A stretch of DNA of 64,000 bases from Pedobacter fastidiosus (GCF_014306625.1 NZ_JACRYL010000011.1:1-64000), one strand, 5' to 3'. Counted from the stretch's first letter, positions 10,446 through 19,848 are shown. Notes: generated by a model not told the origin, from the sequence alone. Numbers and translations: made by a program.

Positions 10446-10846
10446 TATTTCTTAGGCTCAACAGCTACAACAAGCTTTAATTTTAATTTGTTTGCAATAT
10501 CATTCACTACAAATCCATCCTGATAAGTTACATTACGAGATACATATAACAAAATCGTCATATCTGGCGCCAATTTTTGATAACCTTCTAATACGGGCTG
10601 TAATTCTTCTATAGTTACTGGTTTCTTATCAACGAAATATTTTAAATTTTCGTCTATCGTTACGGTAACTGCTTTTTTAGCAGTAGATTGTTGTCCGCTA
10701 GAGGATTGTGGCAAGAGTAATTTAACTACTGTTGGATTTACCACGGCAGAGGCCAATAAGAAAAACAACATCAGAAAGAACATGATATCGTTCAGTGCTG
10801 ATGTATGTACTTCTACACTTCCTTTTGTTCTTTTGCGTAAATTCAT
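10445..10846 (-). CDS. exbD: ExbD/TolR-type biopolymer transport protein
   Basis: This is the small proton-channel subunit that works with ExbB to power TonB-type proteins. Its 133 residues comprise a basic N terminus, one membrane helix at about 19-42 (ALNDIMFFLMLFFLLAS, Asp20 being the expected proton-carrying aspartate) and a periplasmic domain ending LKLVVAVEPKK. It overlaps exbB upstream and the TonB-like gene downstream by one base each (TAATG), implying fixed stoichiometry. Confidence 0.92.
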   Translation of the reverse strand: MNLRKRTKGSVEVHTSALNDIMFFLMLFFLLASAVVNPTVVKLLLPQSSSGQQSTAKKAVTVTIDENLKYFVDKKPVTIEELQPVLEGYQKLAPDMTILLYVSRNVTYQDGFVVNDIANKLKLKLVVAVEPKK

Positions 10847-11556
10847 TATTTGCCTGGTTCTTCTAATAAATCAATAAAATCAATTGCATCGGTTTCCATT
10901 TTAAGAATAATTTTCTCTACCATAATATTTAAAATGTGGTATAAAACATAAGCGATAATCCCGATAATTAGTCCAGTTGCCGAAGTAATCATTTTGGTAT
11001 ATAAACCACCAGAAATGGTTCCGATTTCAATGGCTCCTTTAATTGATACCTGGTGGAAAATGGTAATAACCCCAACAATTGTACCTACGAAACCAAGCAT
11101 TGGGGCAATACCCGCAACGATTCCTAAAATGCTGATATTTTTTTCCAGTTTGGAAACTTCTAATTTACCAACATTCTCAATGGCGCCTTCAATGTCTTTA
11201 ATTGGGCGACCAATGCGTTTTAGACCTTTTTGCAACATACGAGAGAGAGGAGAGTTGTTGTTCCTCAACATTGCAGACGCACCTTCTAAGTTTCCTGATT
11301 GGATATAGGATCTAACTTGAACCATTAAATTAGATTCATCTTTAGTTGCTTTTTTGATGGTTAAATAACGCTCAAAGAAAATAACCAAAGCTAAAACGGC
11401 TAAGAAAGCCAATGGAATCATTACCCACCCACCTTTAAAAAGCAAATCAATAAAATGTATTTCTGGTGCGGGCTGACTTAAATTTGGATTAACCGCGGTT
11501 GCCGTATCCTGCAATGCTTTTGTTGTATCTTGAATAATTGTTAATAAGGTTGTCAT
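10846..11556 (-). CDS. exbB: ExbB/TolQ/MotA-family proton channel
   Basis: This is the pentameric inner-membrane motor subunit. It has a periplasmic N-terminal stretch, a first membrane helix at about 39-62 (GGWVMIPLAFLAVLALVIFF), a cytoplasmic loop, and two helices near 145-168 and 183-207 with the family signature GIVAGIAPMLGFVGTIVGV. The 236 residues are normal for the family. It overlaps the SPOR/HU gene upstream and exbD downstream by single bases (TAATG), so three successive junctions of the operon are coupled. Confidence 0.93.
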   Translation of the reverse strand: MTTLLTIIQDTTKALQDTATAVNPNLSQPAPEIHFIDLLFKGGWVMIPLAFLAVLALVIFFERYLTIKKATKDESNLMVQVRSYIQSGNLEGASAMLRNNNSPLSRMLQKGLKRIGRPIKDIEGAIENVGKLEVSKLEKNISILGIVAGIAPMLGFVGTIVGVITIFHQVSIKGAIEIGTISGGLYTKMITSATGLIIGIIAYVLYHILNIMVEKIILKMETDAIDFIDLLEEPGK

Positions 11557-13052
11557 TACGGTGTGTTTATCTGTTTAATATCTAATTCTTTTATTCTAAC
11601 TTTTTTACTTAATGCTGGCCTTGCTTCTAAAGCCTCTTTTTCTGTTTTAAAAGAAGCTATACTTACCTTTTTATATGGCCCTTCAATCGGTACTATTTTG
11701 GCCACTATGCCATATCCTTTCATTTGCTGTACAAATTGCTCAGCCTTTTTAGTTGTTTTGAAAGATGCTCCAATAATTTCATAACTTAAGGTTCCAGTTT
11801 TTGTACCTAGAACTACAGGTTTTGTTGGAACAACAGCAACTTTTTTAACAGTATCTTTTTTCGGTATAACCTGATTGGCTTTTAAAATGCTATCTGTTTT
11901 TGCGATGGAATCTTGCTTTGCTTTATTTGTATCTATTACAACTTTAGGCGAATCAATAATTACTGCTGGAGTTGGGCTTTTCTCTATTTTGGCAATTGGA
12001 TTGAACAGCTCTGGATTGATGAAATAAACAATTGCGCCAATAACAATTAAAATTAAGATGCCAATAAATATTTTAGGCCAAACTGATTTGCTTTCTGCTT
12101 CAATTGGTTCATCCAAAAGTGGGTCATGACCAAATCGATTTGGATGTTCAGCATGCTGTTCCTTAATAAACTCTGGTGCTTCAATTATTTCTTCGTGAGG
12201 AACTACTTCTTCAGTTGAAACAACTTCATCATGTAAATTAATGTAAGTTTTGGGTGTTTCAACTTCTGGTGTATGTCCGAAACGGTTGGGGTTTTCCTCA
12301 TGTTGTTCTTTTATAAATTCTGGAACAACAACCTCTTCTTCGTTTGTGTTGACTAAACTCTCTTCAGATTCTGGTGTGTGCCCGAAACGATCAGGATTTT
12401 CTTCGTGTTGCTCTTTTATAAATTCTGGAACCTCAATTTCATCTTCTGATGGTTTTTCAGAATGTTTTAGTGTATTCTTAAGATCGTCTTGAACCTCATC
12501 TAACTCTACATTTTCTACGACAGGAAAAACATTTTCAGTCTCTTCAATTTTATCGTTTTGCTTTGAAGGTGCTTCTGCAATTTCATCGTAAACTTCCTCT
12601 TCATCTTCTTTTTGGGCTGAAGATATTACTTCCTCAGGAGGATGTACAGTTTCTGCAATGGTAGGTAAGCCAAAAAATTCTGATCCGTAATTTATATCAT
12701 TCGATGGCTCAAAACTTAAGCCATCATGCTCCGTATAAAATAATCTTCCGGTGTTTTCGAGTTCAGCTTCATGCTCAATTTCCAGCTTTTTATTAACATC
12801 CTCAACAAATTGAGAAATGTAATATTTAGCACTTTCGAGAGAGATATTTCTTTTACTAGAAATAAAGCTGGCTAAAGCTTCTTCATCTTTAACTTCCTTT
12901 GAAAACTGCAAAGTATATCCCGGAGGTAAAAACGATTGTTTTTCCTTATCGTATCTGCCCGGAAATTTCTTTTTATAGAAAGTTCCCAAGCCAGTAATAC
13001 CGACTTCTTTGCTTTGTTGCAAAAGTTCTAAAAGGTATGATAAGATATCCAT
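11556..13052 (-). CDS. HU-CCDC81/SPOR-domain transmembrane protein
   Basis: This protein joins a cytoplasmic HU-like region to a periplasmic SPOR domain. Residues 1-130 match the paired bacterial HU-CCDC81 domains (LLQQSKEVGITGLGTFYKKK and the following segment). An acidic linker at 135-320 contains three copies of a motif EFIKEQHxExPxRFGHxP at about 209-226, 244-261 and 293-310. A membrane helix lies at about 325-345, and a SPOR domain at 418-490 probably binds denuded septal peptidoglycan. HU/SPOR fusions have been proposed to link nucleoid and division site. The start codon is ATG, and the stop overlaps exbB. The linker repeats are unusual and their role is unknown. Confidence 0.85.
   Translation of the reverse strand: MDILSYLLELLQQSKEVGITGLGTFYKKKFPGRYDKEKQSFLPPGYTLQFSKEVKDEEALASFISSKRNISLESAKYYISQFVEDVNKKLEIEHEAELENTGRLFYTEHDGLSFEPSNDINYGSEFFGLPTIAETVHPPEEVISSAQKEDEEEVYDEIAEAPSKQNDKIEETENVFPVVENVELDEVQDDLKNTLKHSEKPSEDEIEVPEFIKEQHEENPDRFGHTPESEESLVNTNEEEVVVPEFIKEQHEENPNRFGHTPEVETPKTYINLHDEVVSTEEVVPHEEIIEAPEFIKEQHAEHPNRFGHDPLLDEPIEAESKSVWPKIFIGILILIVIGAIVYFINPELFNPIAKIEKSPTPAVIIDSPKVVIDTNKAKQDSIAKTDSILKANQVIPKKDTVKKVAVVPTKPVVLGTKTGTLSYEIIGASFKTTKKAEQFVQQMKGYGIVAKIVPIEGPYKKVSIASFKTEKEALEARPALSKKVRIKELDIKQINTP
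12120..12434 (-). repeat. three in-frame copies of an EFIKEQH linker motif
   Basis: Three related segments at 12120-12182, 12264-12329 and 12369-12434 each encode about 21 residues around PEFIKEQHxExPxRFGHxP. The two distal copies (12264-12434) are nearly identical; the one closest to the membrane is more divergent. They lie in the acidic cytoplasmic linker before the membrane helix. Confidence 0.9.
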
Positions 13053-13106
13053 TCGGGTAAAATTAAGCGTTTTTTCTAAACCTACACAATAATTAATTTA
13101 ATGTGT

Positions 13107-14804
13107 TTAAAATGAATAAGTTAGTCCGCCGAAAATATTAAATCCATTTACCTGATAAAATAAATACTTGCTGTAATTGCTATTTAAGATATTATTTGCC
13201 TTTGCAAAAACAGAGAATTTGTTGTTGATTCTATATTCTGCACCTAAACCCAAATCAACATAACCTTTAACAGTAACAATAGATTCTATTGCTGGATTTG
13301 GAACTACATATTGCAACGGACTAACTGGAGCAGAAACATTTATTTTAGCTTTTACATCATCTTGAATAACTACACCAGCATTAAAGCTTAGTTTTTTATT
13401 GTAGGTATAAACGAAGTTGGAGCTTACTTTTAATCCCGGTTTAAACCAGCTGTAAGTTTCTTGAGCAGGTTTCCAATCATCAATATTTAATTTTCCAGTC
13501 CATTTTAATGCATCGCTAACTTGAACAGAGATTTCGCCTTCTAAGCCAGTTAACTTTGTTTTGCCGAAATCATAAATAACATCGAACTTATTAAAATCTG
13601 TATAGTTATTTACGAAAAGAGGCATGTCATCAAATTGCTTAACGTAAACACGAGCTTTATAACCAAAACCTGGTCCGCCTGTACCTTTAATACCAGCACT
13701 GAAACTTAATTTCTCAACCGTATTTTTAATTAAGATATTGCTATTTAACCAAGGGTTTTCATCTGTGAAACCTTTTAAAGAATTTCTATTGACATCGCCT
13801 TTTACTTCTCCAAAAATCTGTAGATAATCTGGAATCAAAGTGAAGTCTGCCGTAACTGCAGGAAAGATTCTTGAGCTACTGAAAGCACCAAACTCTTGAA
13901 CGAAATTAATTCCTGCCGTAATTTTTGCGCCTTTAACCTGTAAACGGATGTATGGATTTAAACGCAATAAGTTATTACCAACTCTTGTTAAAGCGTCTTT
14001 AGTGTTTCCGAATTCTGCTGCTGCTGCTAAACCTAAATTTAATGAGCTAATGCGTTTATTTAAATAACCATTAACCGTAAAATAATTTTCTTTAGCATTG
14101 AATTTATCGCTCCATACGTATCCATCAGCTTTTAACGCATAACTTAAAGCATCTTCATCTTCTGTAAAGTTTTTAACCAATTCACCTTCGGCTTCGAACA
14201 TCGTTAAAGCCTGTTTTTCTGGATTAGGATTTAAAGTTGGGCGATCGTTATCGATGCCATAAAAATGAACACCATTGCGCTCGAAGTTAACCCGACCGCT
14301 AACCGTATTTTCATCTAAAATACTGCGACCAAAAACACTAAGTTGTTGGCTGCTGCTATTTTGTTTGTTTAATTTACCTTCCTGACTGAAGTGTTTAAAG
14401 TAACCGCCAACTTGCAGGCCTTCATCTTTTCCGGAGTTAAAATAAGCTTCACCTAAAAGCGTAGCTTGAGAACCAAATGCGCCCTTAACATAATTGTTAA
14501 TTAGCTCTGTTGCCTTTTCATCTACCAGTTGTTGTGCCTGTAGTTTTTTAATATCGCTATTCAGCTCTAATTTTCTATCCATTAGGCTGTAATTTAATTT
14601 TGCTTTGTATGTTTTTACATCATCCAAATTAGGGCTTCTTCTCAGCTTTACAGCTTCTGCCAAAATTGGTTTATAAGGACGTACAACTTCAATCTCTTCG
14701 TTAACTGCAGCTTTTTCTTCAGGTTTCTTATCCTGTGCCTGGGCTGTCATTAATCCGGCAGCCAAGAAAAAAAGTGAACTATATATATATTTAATCGACT
14801 TCAT
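13107..14804 (-). CDS. outer-membrane beta-barrel protein, TonB-receptor-like
   Basis: It is probably an outer-membrane barrel served by the ExbB/ExbD/TonB-like motor of the same operon. A signal peptide ends near AQAQ (24). A short conserved-looking periplasmic segment follows, EEIEVVRPYKPILAEAVKL (36-54), which could be the contact point with the motor. The remainder is rich in alternating aromatic strands and ends NIFGGLTYSF, with the C-terminal Phe typical of barrels. At 565 residues it is shorter than a normal TonB-dependent receptor, and I see no clear plug domain. It starts 4 bp after the TPR gene. The cargo or substrate is unknown. Confidence 0.72.
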   Translation of the reverse strand: MKSIKYIYSSLFFLAAGLMTAQAQDKKPEEKAAVNEEIEVVRPYKPILAEAVKLRRSPNLDDVKTYKAKLNYSLMDRKLELNSDIKKLQAQQLVDEKATELINNYVKGAFGSQATLLGEAYFNSGKDEGLQVGGYFKHFSQEGKLNKQNSSSQQLSVFGRSILDENTVSGRVNFERNGVHFYGIDNDRPTLNPNPEKQALTMFEAEGELVKNFTEDEDALSYALKADGYVWSDKFNAKENYFTVNGYLNKRISSLNLGLAAAAEFGNTKDALTRVGNNLLRLNPYIRLQVKGAKITAGINFVQEFGAFSSSRIFPAVTADFTLIPDYLQIFGEVKGDVNRNSLKGFTDENPWLNSNILIKNTVEKLSFSAGIKGTGGPGFGYKARVYVKQFDDMPLFVNNYTDFNKFDVIYDFGKTKLTGLEGEISVQVSDALKWTGKLNIDDWKPAQETYSWFKPGLKVSSNFVYTYNKKLSFNAGVVIQDDVKAKINVSAPVSPLQYVVPNPAIESIVTVKGYVDLGLGAEYRINNKFSVFAKANNILNSNYSKYLFYQVNGFNIFGGLTYSF

Positions 14805-14808
14805 AATT

Positions 14809-17800
14809 CTACTTCTTCTGGTTTAGTTTTTCTAATTTTTGTTTCGCAGTTGGGATAATATCATCCTTACCATCATAATTATCGATAATACTTAGAAGTG
14901 TACTTTTTGCCTGTAAATTATCTTTCAGCGCAACATAGTTATCAGATAATAAGATAAATGCTTTAGCTACCCAATAATCATAAGAAGCCATATTGTTAAT
15001 AATGTCGAAACACGATTTTGATGAAGTTTTATAATCACCCTTAGTATATTCCAATTGAGCTAAATTATATTTTGCTTCTGCGGCTGCAATAGTTTTAGTA
15101 GTTGCAACAACATTTTTGAATTCTTTAACCGCGGTTGTTGTATCTCCTTTTAATAGATAAGCCTTACCTGAGTATAATCCAGAACTGTTTTTTTCTTCTT
15201 CAGAAGCTTTTTCAGATTCTTTGGTTAATTGCGCATATTTCAACATATCATCAGGCATACTAAGTGCAGTATATGCTTTTAATAAACTGTTAATTGCGTA
15301 ACTATAATGTGCTTTATAATCTGTTGTGGTTTCTAATCTTTTCAGATAAACAATGGCCTCATTGTATTTTTTCTGATCCAAGAATACTTGTGAAATACTC
15401 AATAAAGAGCGTTCAGTATAGTCACTTGTCCAATCGTTCAAAATAAATTCGTAATCTGCAACGGCTTCATCTGGGCGCTTAAGTTTAACTAAAGATTCTG
15501 CTCTGATAAACTTGGCTTCTTTCTCATGAATTGCTTTCGGAAATTTATCGAAGTATGCATTAACAGCTTGCAAAGCACCGTTTGCATCACCCTTAAGATA
15601 TAGGTTGTTGGCAGCGCTGAATATTATATTATCCTGCTCTGCATTTGAGTAATTTCCAAGTGGAGTAGTTCCTGCGTAAGCAATAAAGCCATTTGCATCA
15701 CCTTTATCAACATAAATATTCTTGATCGATTCTAAGGCTTGCTTAGCTTCATCCGCACTCGGATAATCGCGGATAACTTTTTTGAAAGATTCTAAAGCCG
15801 CATCATCCTGATCTTGATTGTACTGAACCAAACCAATTGTTACTAAAGCTTTTGGAACATAACTGCTTCTTGGATATTTTGCAACGAGTTCTACCAAATC
15901 TGATTTAGATTTATCGAAATCGCCTTTGTTAAAGTAGGTATAGGCAGTTTCGAAACCAGCATCATCAGCGTAGTTAGAGTTAGGGAATGTTTTCAACAAG
16001 CTTTGCATGGTAGCAATTTTTGTATCATACTGAGTTTCCAAACCTTGGATCATTCCTTTTTGAAATAGGGCGTAATCTTCTGCGCTCGTTTTGCGACTGA
16101 TGATTTTGTTATAGTTCGCCATTGCATCGCCATAGTTTTTATTTACAAAATATGAATCGGCTAAGCGGATGGTTGCATCATCAATTGTTTTTTGATCTTT
16201 ATCGTTTCCGGCTAAAAATTTCTCAAAATAATTAGCTGCTGTGCTATATTTTTCATCTTCGAAAGCCGCATACGCTAAAGCATAGTTTGCAAAATTGTAA
16301 ACGCCGGTTTTATCGGCATCGGGCATTTTTAAGAACAGTTCGAATGTTTTAACAGCTTCGCTAAATTTACGAAGCTCGTACATCGATTCGGCTTTCCAAT
16401 AGGTGCTTAAAGCATGGATTTCATTGTCTTCAGGGAATTTTTCCGAACGTAAAAACATAGCTAATGCATTTGGGAAAGCCCTTTCGTTATAAAATTCTAA
16501 TCCTCGGAAATAAGTAACCTTTTGATAAGCTTCCTTGGCTTCTAATGTTTTATTCGGAATTGGCTCCAGAATATCAACAGCAGCTTGGTAATTTTTTGTC
16601 GTTAATAAAACTTCACCCAATAATGTTTTGGCTTCATTAATTTTTTTAGAGTTCGGGAACTGTTTTAAGAAACCTTGGGTGGCATCTAAAGCCTGCTGAT
16701 GAAATTCTAACTCGTAACTTAACTTGGCATAGTTTAACCAAGCTTCTTCTTGAATGGCTTTATCAAAACTTAATCTAGATGCTCTGAAAAACGCACTTTG
16801 TGCTTTAGGTTTATCACCCAGTTGAATAAATGCTTTACCTAAAGTGTGCATTCCGTTTTGAAGATAAACATCATCCGAATTAAGCTTCTCTAAAACAGAA
16901 ACAGATTCTTTATACTTTTTATTTTGGAATAAAGAATAGCCGTATTGATAAATAAAGAGGTTGTTTTTGGTGTCGCTTTTATCTTTTGCATAAAATTCGG
17001 CAAAATATTTTTCAGCATTTTTGAACTCAGATTTTGCGAAATAAGATGCTGCTACCAAGCTTAACATTTCTGGTTCGAACTGCTGTTTGGTTTTTTGCAT
17101 TGCAGGGATCGCATAACTAATCACATCATCATAACGCTCATCTAAATAATACATAGATGTGATGTAATACGGATAGCTAGCCTCATAAGTCGGAGAGCCT
17201 TTTAGCTTTTCAAAATTTGCTAGCGCCGTTTTGTACTCTTTGTTTAAATAATTAATGTAAGCAAAATAGTAGGTCGCACTTTCTTGAAAATCGCCTTTTT
17301 CTTTTTTAACCTGTTCAAATAAAGGTTCAGCCTTTTCATAATCTTTTAGCTCAAAATAGGAGTAGCCTTGTTTAAATTGATACTCATTGCGTTGCTTTCC
17401 AGAAAGAGTAGAAGGATCTGTTTTTTCGAACCATTCTAATGCTTTTTTATAGTTTTTTTGGTTGAAATAAGTTCTTCCAACGTAAAAATAAGCAAGTTTG
17501 GTATTAGGATTTAGAGGGTAATCGCGAATAAAAGCCTGAAATAAACTTTCGGCATCACTGTTAGTAAGTTCTAAAGCGCAAACAGCTGCGTAGAACTTAG
17601 CATTTTCTTTAAGTAAAGATAATTCCGCATTACTCTCGGTTTGTGTAGACGGTTTAAAGCGTTGTTGCTCAACAAGTTTAAACTGTTGCGAGGCCGCGGT
17701 GTATTTTTCCTTATCTAATAATTCTAAACCCGTTTGATAGTTTTTATTGAGGTTTTGTACCGCGCTAACTTGAGCGTATGTACTAAAACTTCCTGCTAAA

Positions 17801-17832
17801 AATAGCGGAATTAGTAAGTATTTTTTCTGCAT
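14809..17832 (-). CDS. large periplasmic tetratricopeptide-repeat protein
   Basis: About 1008 residues, made almost entirely of TPR-like helical pairs (recurring patterns such as AYFYVGRTYFNQKNYKKALEW), after a signal peptide MQKKYLLIPLFLAGSFSTYAQ. TPR superhelices act as protein-binding scaffolds; here it is probably periplasmic or anchored to the outer-membrane barrel encoded next. The frame can open at a TTG at 17841, but the ATG at 17832 gives the better signal peptide. It is the first gene of the TPR-barrel-HU/SPOR-exbB-exbD-tonB-folC operon, with only 4 bp to the barrel gene. No enzymatic motif is visible. Confidence 0.85.
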   Translation of the reverse strand: MQKKYLLIPLFLAGSFSTYAQVSAVQNLNKNYQTGLELLDKEKYTAASQQFKLVEQQRFKPSTQTESNAELSLLKENAKFYAAVCALELTNSDAESLFQAFIRDYPLNPNTKLAYFYVGRTYFNQKNYKKALEWFEKTDPSTLSGKQRNEYQFKQGYSYFELKDYEKAEPLFEQVKKEKGDFQESATYYFAYINYLNKEYKTALANFEKLKGSPTYEASYPYYITSMYYLDERYDDVISYAIPAMQKTKQQFEPEMLSLVAASYFAKSEFKNAEKYFAEFYAKDKSDTKNNLFIYQYGYSLFQNKKYKESVSVLEKLNSDDVYLQNGMHTLGKAFIQLGDKPKAQSAFFRASRLSFDKAIQEEAWLNYAKLSYELEFHQQALDATQGFLKQFPNSKKINEAKTLLGEVLLTTKNYQAAVDILEPIPNKTLEAKEAYQKVTYFRGLEFYNERAFPNALAMFLRSEKFPEDNEIHALSTYWKAESMYELRKFSEAVKTFELFLKMPDADKTGVYNFANYALAYAAFEDEKYSTAANYFEKFLAGNDKDQKTIDDATIRLADSYFVNKNYGDAMANYNKIISRKTSAEDYALFQKGMIQGLETQYDTKIATMQSLLKTFPNSNYADDAGFETAYTYFNKGDFDKSKSDLVELVAKYPRSSYVPKALVTIGLVQYNQDQDDAALESFKKVIRDYPSADEAKQALESIKNIYVDKGDANGFIAYAGTTPLGNYSNAEQDNIIFSAANNLYLKGDANGALQAVNAYFDKFPKAIHEKEAKFIRAESLVKLKRPDEAVADYEFILNDWTSDYTERSLLSISQVFLDQKKYNEAIVYLKRLETTTDYKAHYSYAINSLLKAYTALSMPDDMLKYAQLTKESEKASEEEKNSSGLYSGKAYLLKGDTTTAVKEFKNVVATTKTIAAAEAKYNLAQLEYTKGDYKTSSKSCFDIINNMASYDYWVAKAFILLSDNYVALKDNLQAKSTLLSIIDNYDGKDDIIPTAKQKLEKLNQKK

Positions 17833-17955
17833 TGGTTTCAAATATGGTTGGTACTAAATTATAAATAGTATCAAAGCTTATCAACAGAAGTAATTAACAT
17901 CTGTTAATAACACAAATAAACGAAGGGATTTTTGGTTTGGTATTAGGAAGATGGC

Positions 17956-18208
17956 GATTGTTGAAAATTAGGCTGGCTCAATGGTTCATTGGTCATTTGT
18001 TCATTGGTGGAATGAGCGCTAAAAAAAGCATATCGAGGATTGTTGAAAATTAGACTAGTTCAAAGGTTCATTGGTCATTTGTTCATTGGTGGAATGAGCG
18101 CTAAAAAAAACATATCGAGGATTGTTGAAAATTAGACTAGTTCAAAGGTTCATTGGTCTTTTGTTCATTGGTGGAATGAGCGCTAAAAAAACATATCAAG
18201 GATTGTTT
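17956..18208. repeat. 82-bp tandem repeat, three copies
   Basis: Three direct copies begin at 17956, 18038 and 18120 (periods 82, 82, 81), with a fragment at 18201. Each contains GTTCATTGGTCATTTGTTCATTGG and GGAATGAGCGCTAAAAAA. Copies 2 and 3 are nearly identical and copy 1 differs at a few sites. At 18300-18350 an inverted relative of the same words (ACTAATGACCAATGAACTAATG) lies before the pyrB stop. The rest of the 17833-18350 gap holds no gene that I can support. Confidence 0.9.
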
Positions 18209-18350
18209 ACAGGTTAATTGTTTAAACGCTTATTCGTTATGTGCTGAAAAATTATAATAAGACATAAAAATTAATCATGCGCAATTTGCTACGCTTTACA
18301 CTAATGACCAATGAACTAATGGCTAATAAACTAATGACTAATGAACTATC

Positions 18351-19280
18351 CTAACCTTGACTTGCTAATAAATAGAGTACAGCCATTCTAACGGCTACGC
18401 CATTTTCTACCTGTTCTAAAATAATAGATTGCTTGCTATCGGCAACATCGCTGGTAATCTCTACACCACGATTTATTGGACCGGGATGCATTACAATTAT
18501 CTCTTTATCAAGGCTATCCAGAATCTGTTTGTTTAAGCCATACATCATTGCATATTCCCTAAGTGATGGAAAATATTTAATATCTTGTCGCTCGAGTTGA
18601 ATGCGAAGCATGTTTGCTACATCACACCAGTTCAGGGCTTTAATTAAGTTATGCTCAACTTTTACTCCAAGTTGATGAATGTGTTTTGGGATTAGTGTAG
18701 TTGGTCCGCACACCATAACTTCTGCACCTAAACGTTGTAAACAAAGTATGTTTGAAATTGCTACTCTAGAGTGCAAAATATCACCAACTATAACTACTTT
18801 TTTCCCTGCAACATCACCAAGTTTTTGGCGAATGGAAAAAGCATCAAGTAAGGCCTGCGTTGGGTGTTCATGTGCGCCATCGCCAGCATTTACAATTTGA
18901 GCTTTAACATGCTTGCTTAAAAACTGACCCGCACCGGCGTACGGATGGCGCATTACAACCATATCAACCTTCATTGATAGAATGTTGTTAACGGTATCTA
19001 TTAAAGTTTCGCCTTTGCTAACGGATGAAGAAGAGGCTGCAAAATTTACAACATCTGCAGAAAGTCTTTTCTCAGCCAATTCAAAAGAAAGTTTTGTACG
19101 GGTAGAGTTTTCGAAAAATATATTGGCGATGGTAATATCACGGAGAGAGGGCACTTTTTTAATTGGCCTGTTAATTACCTCTTTAAAATTATCTGCAGTT
19201 TCGAAAATCAATTCGATATCATTCCGGTTAATATCTTTAATGCCTAAAAGATGTCGGGTTGATAGTCTGTCTGCTGCCAT
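18351..19280 (-). CDS. pyrB: aspartate carbamoyltransferase catalytic subunit
   Basis: It joins carbamoyl phosphate and aspartate in the first committed step of pyrimidine synthesis. The carbamoyl-phosphate loop FFENSTRTKLSFE, the RHP segment (VVMRHPYAGAGQ) and HPTQALLDAF are intact, and 309 residues is normal for a catalytic chain. No regulatory chain (pyrI) is nearby. The gene starts 7 bp after pyrR, so the two form an operon and are probably expressed together. Confidence 0.97.
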   Translation of the reverse strand: MAADRLSTRHLLGIKDINRNDIELIFETADNFKEVINRPIKKVPSLRDITIANIFFENSTRTKLSFELAEKRLSADVVNFAASSSSVSKGETLIDTVNNILSMKVDMVVMRHPYAGAGQFLSKHVKAQIVNAGDGAHEHPTQALLDAFSIRQKLGDVAGKKVVIVGDILHSRVAISNILCLQRLGAEVMVCGPTTLIPKHIHQLGVKVEHNLIKALNWCDVANMLRIQLERQDIKYFPSLREYAMMYGLNKQILDSLDKEIIVMHPGPINRGVEITSDVADSKQSIILEQVENGVAVRMAVLYLLASQG

Positions 19281-19287
19281 TTCTTAT

Positions 19288-19833
19288 TTATTGTTTTTCA
19301 GATAATAAAATCACTTTGTCTTCTGCACCTTCACTTGCCCAGGTTACTTTTACCTGTTGCGAATTTAAGCTATCTACTTGATGGCCAATGTAATCAGGCT
19401 CTATAGGTAGGTGTCTGCTAAATCTTCTGTCAATCAAAACCAAAAGTTCAACTTTTTCTGGTCTACCATAAGCCAAAAGCGCATCTAATGCAGCTCTAAT
19501 GGTTCTGCCTGTCCAAAGTACATCATCGATTAAGATAACTTTTTTGCCTTCAATTATAAAATCGATAGAGTTGCTATTGGCGGTTACCAAGCCATCTTTT
19601 CTTCTGAAATCGTCTCTAAAGAAAGTTATATCAAGGTTTCCCTTTAAAATTTTCTTGCTTTTTAGAATAATTTGAAGCTCTTGTTGAATCCGGTCGGCCA
19701 AAAAAATACCCCTCGGCTGGATGCCAATTAAAACGGTATTCGCGAAATCGTCGTGGTTTTCAATTAATTGATGGCAAAGCCTCTTAATTGTAATCTGAAT
19801 TTTTTGTCCGTCAAGAAGTGTTTTCTTTTGCAT
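19288..19833 (-). CDS. pyrR: PyrR bifunctional pyrimidine regulator/uracil phosphoribosyltransferase
   Basis: This is a phosphoribosyltransferase-fold protein that in other bacteria binds pyr mRNA in response to UMP and also converts uracil to UMP. The PRPP-binding motif VILIDDVLWTGRTIRAALDAL is clear. A TTG at 19851 also opens the frame, but it lies inside a promoter -7 box, so the ATG at 19833 (MQKKTLLDGQKIQITIKRL) is chosen, giving 181 residues. It sits just upstream of pyrB. I did not recognise a PyrR-binding anti-antiterminator in the leader, so RNA-based control is uncertain here. Confidence 0.93.
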   Translation of the reverse strand: MQKKTLLDGQKIQITIKRLCHQLIENHDDFANTVLIGIQPRGIFLADRIQQELQIILKSKKILKGNLDITFFRDDFRRKDGLVTANSNSIDFIIEGKKVILIDDVLWTGRTIRAALDALLAYGRPEKVELLVLIDRRFSRHLPIEPDYIGHQVDSLNSQQVKVTWASEGAEDKVILLSEKQ

Positions 19834-19848
19834 TGAAGAAGGATTGGG

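Noticed and set aside
17956-18208. A CRISPR array
   Set aside because: The units are 82 bp and directly adjoining with no variable spacers, and no cas gene is near.
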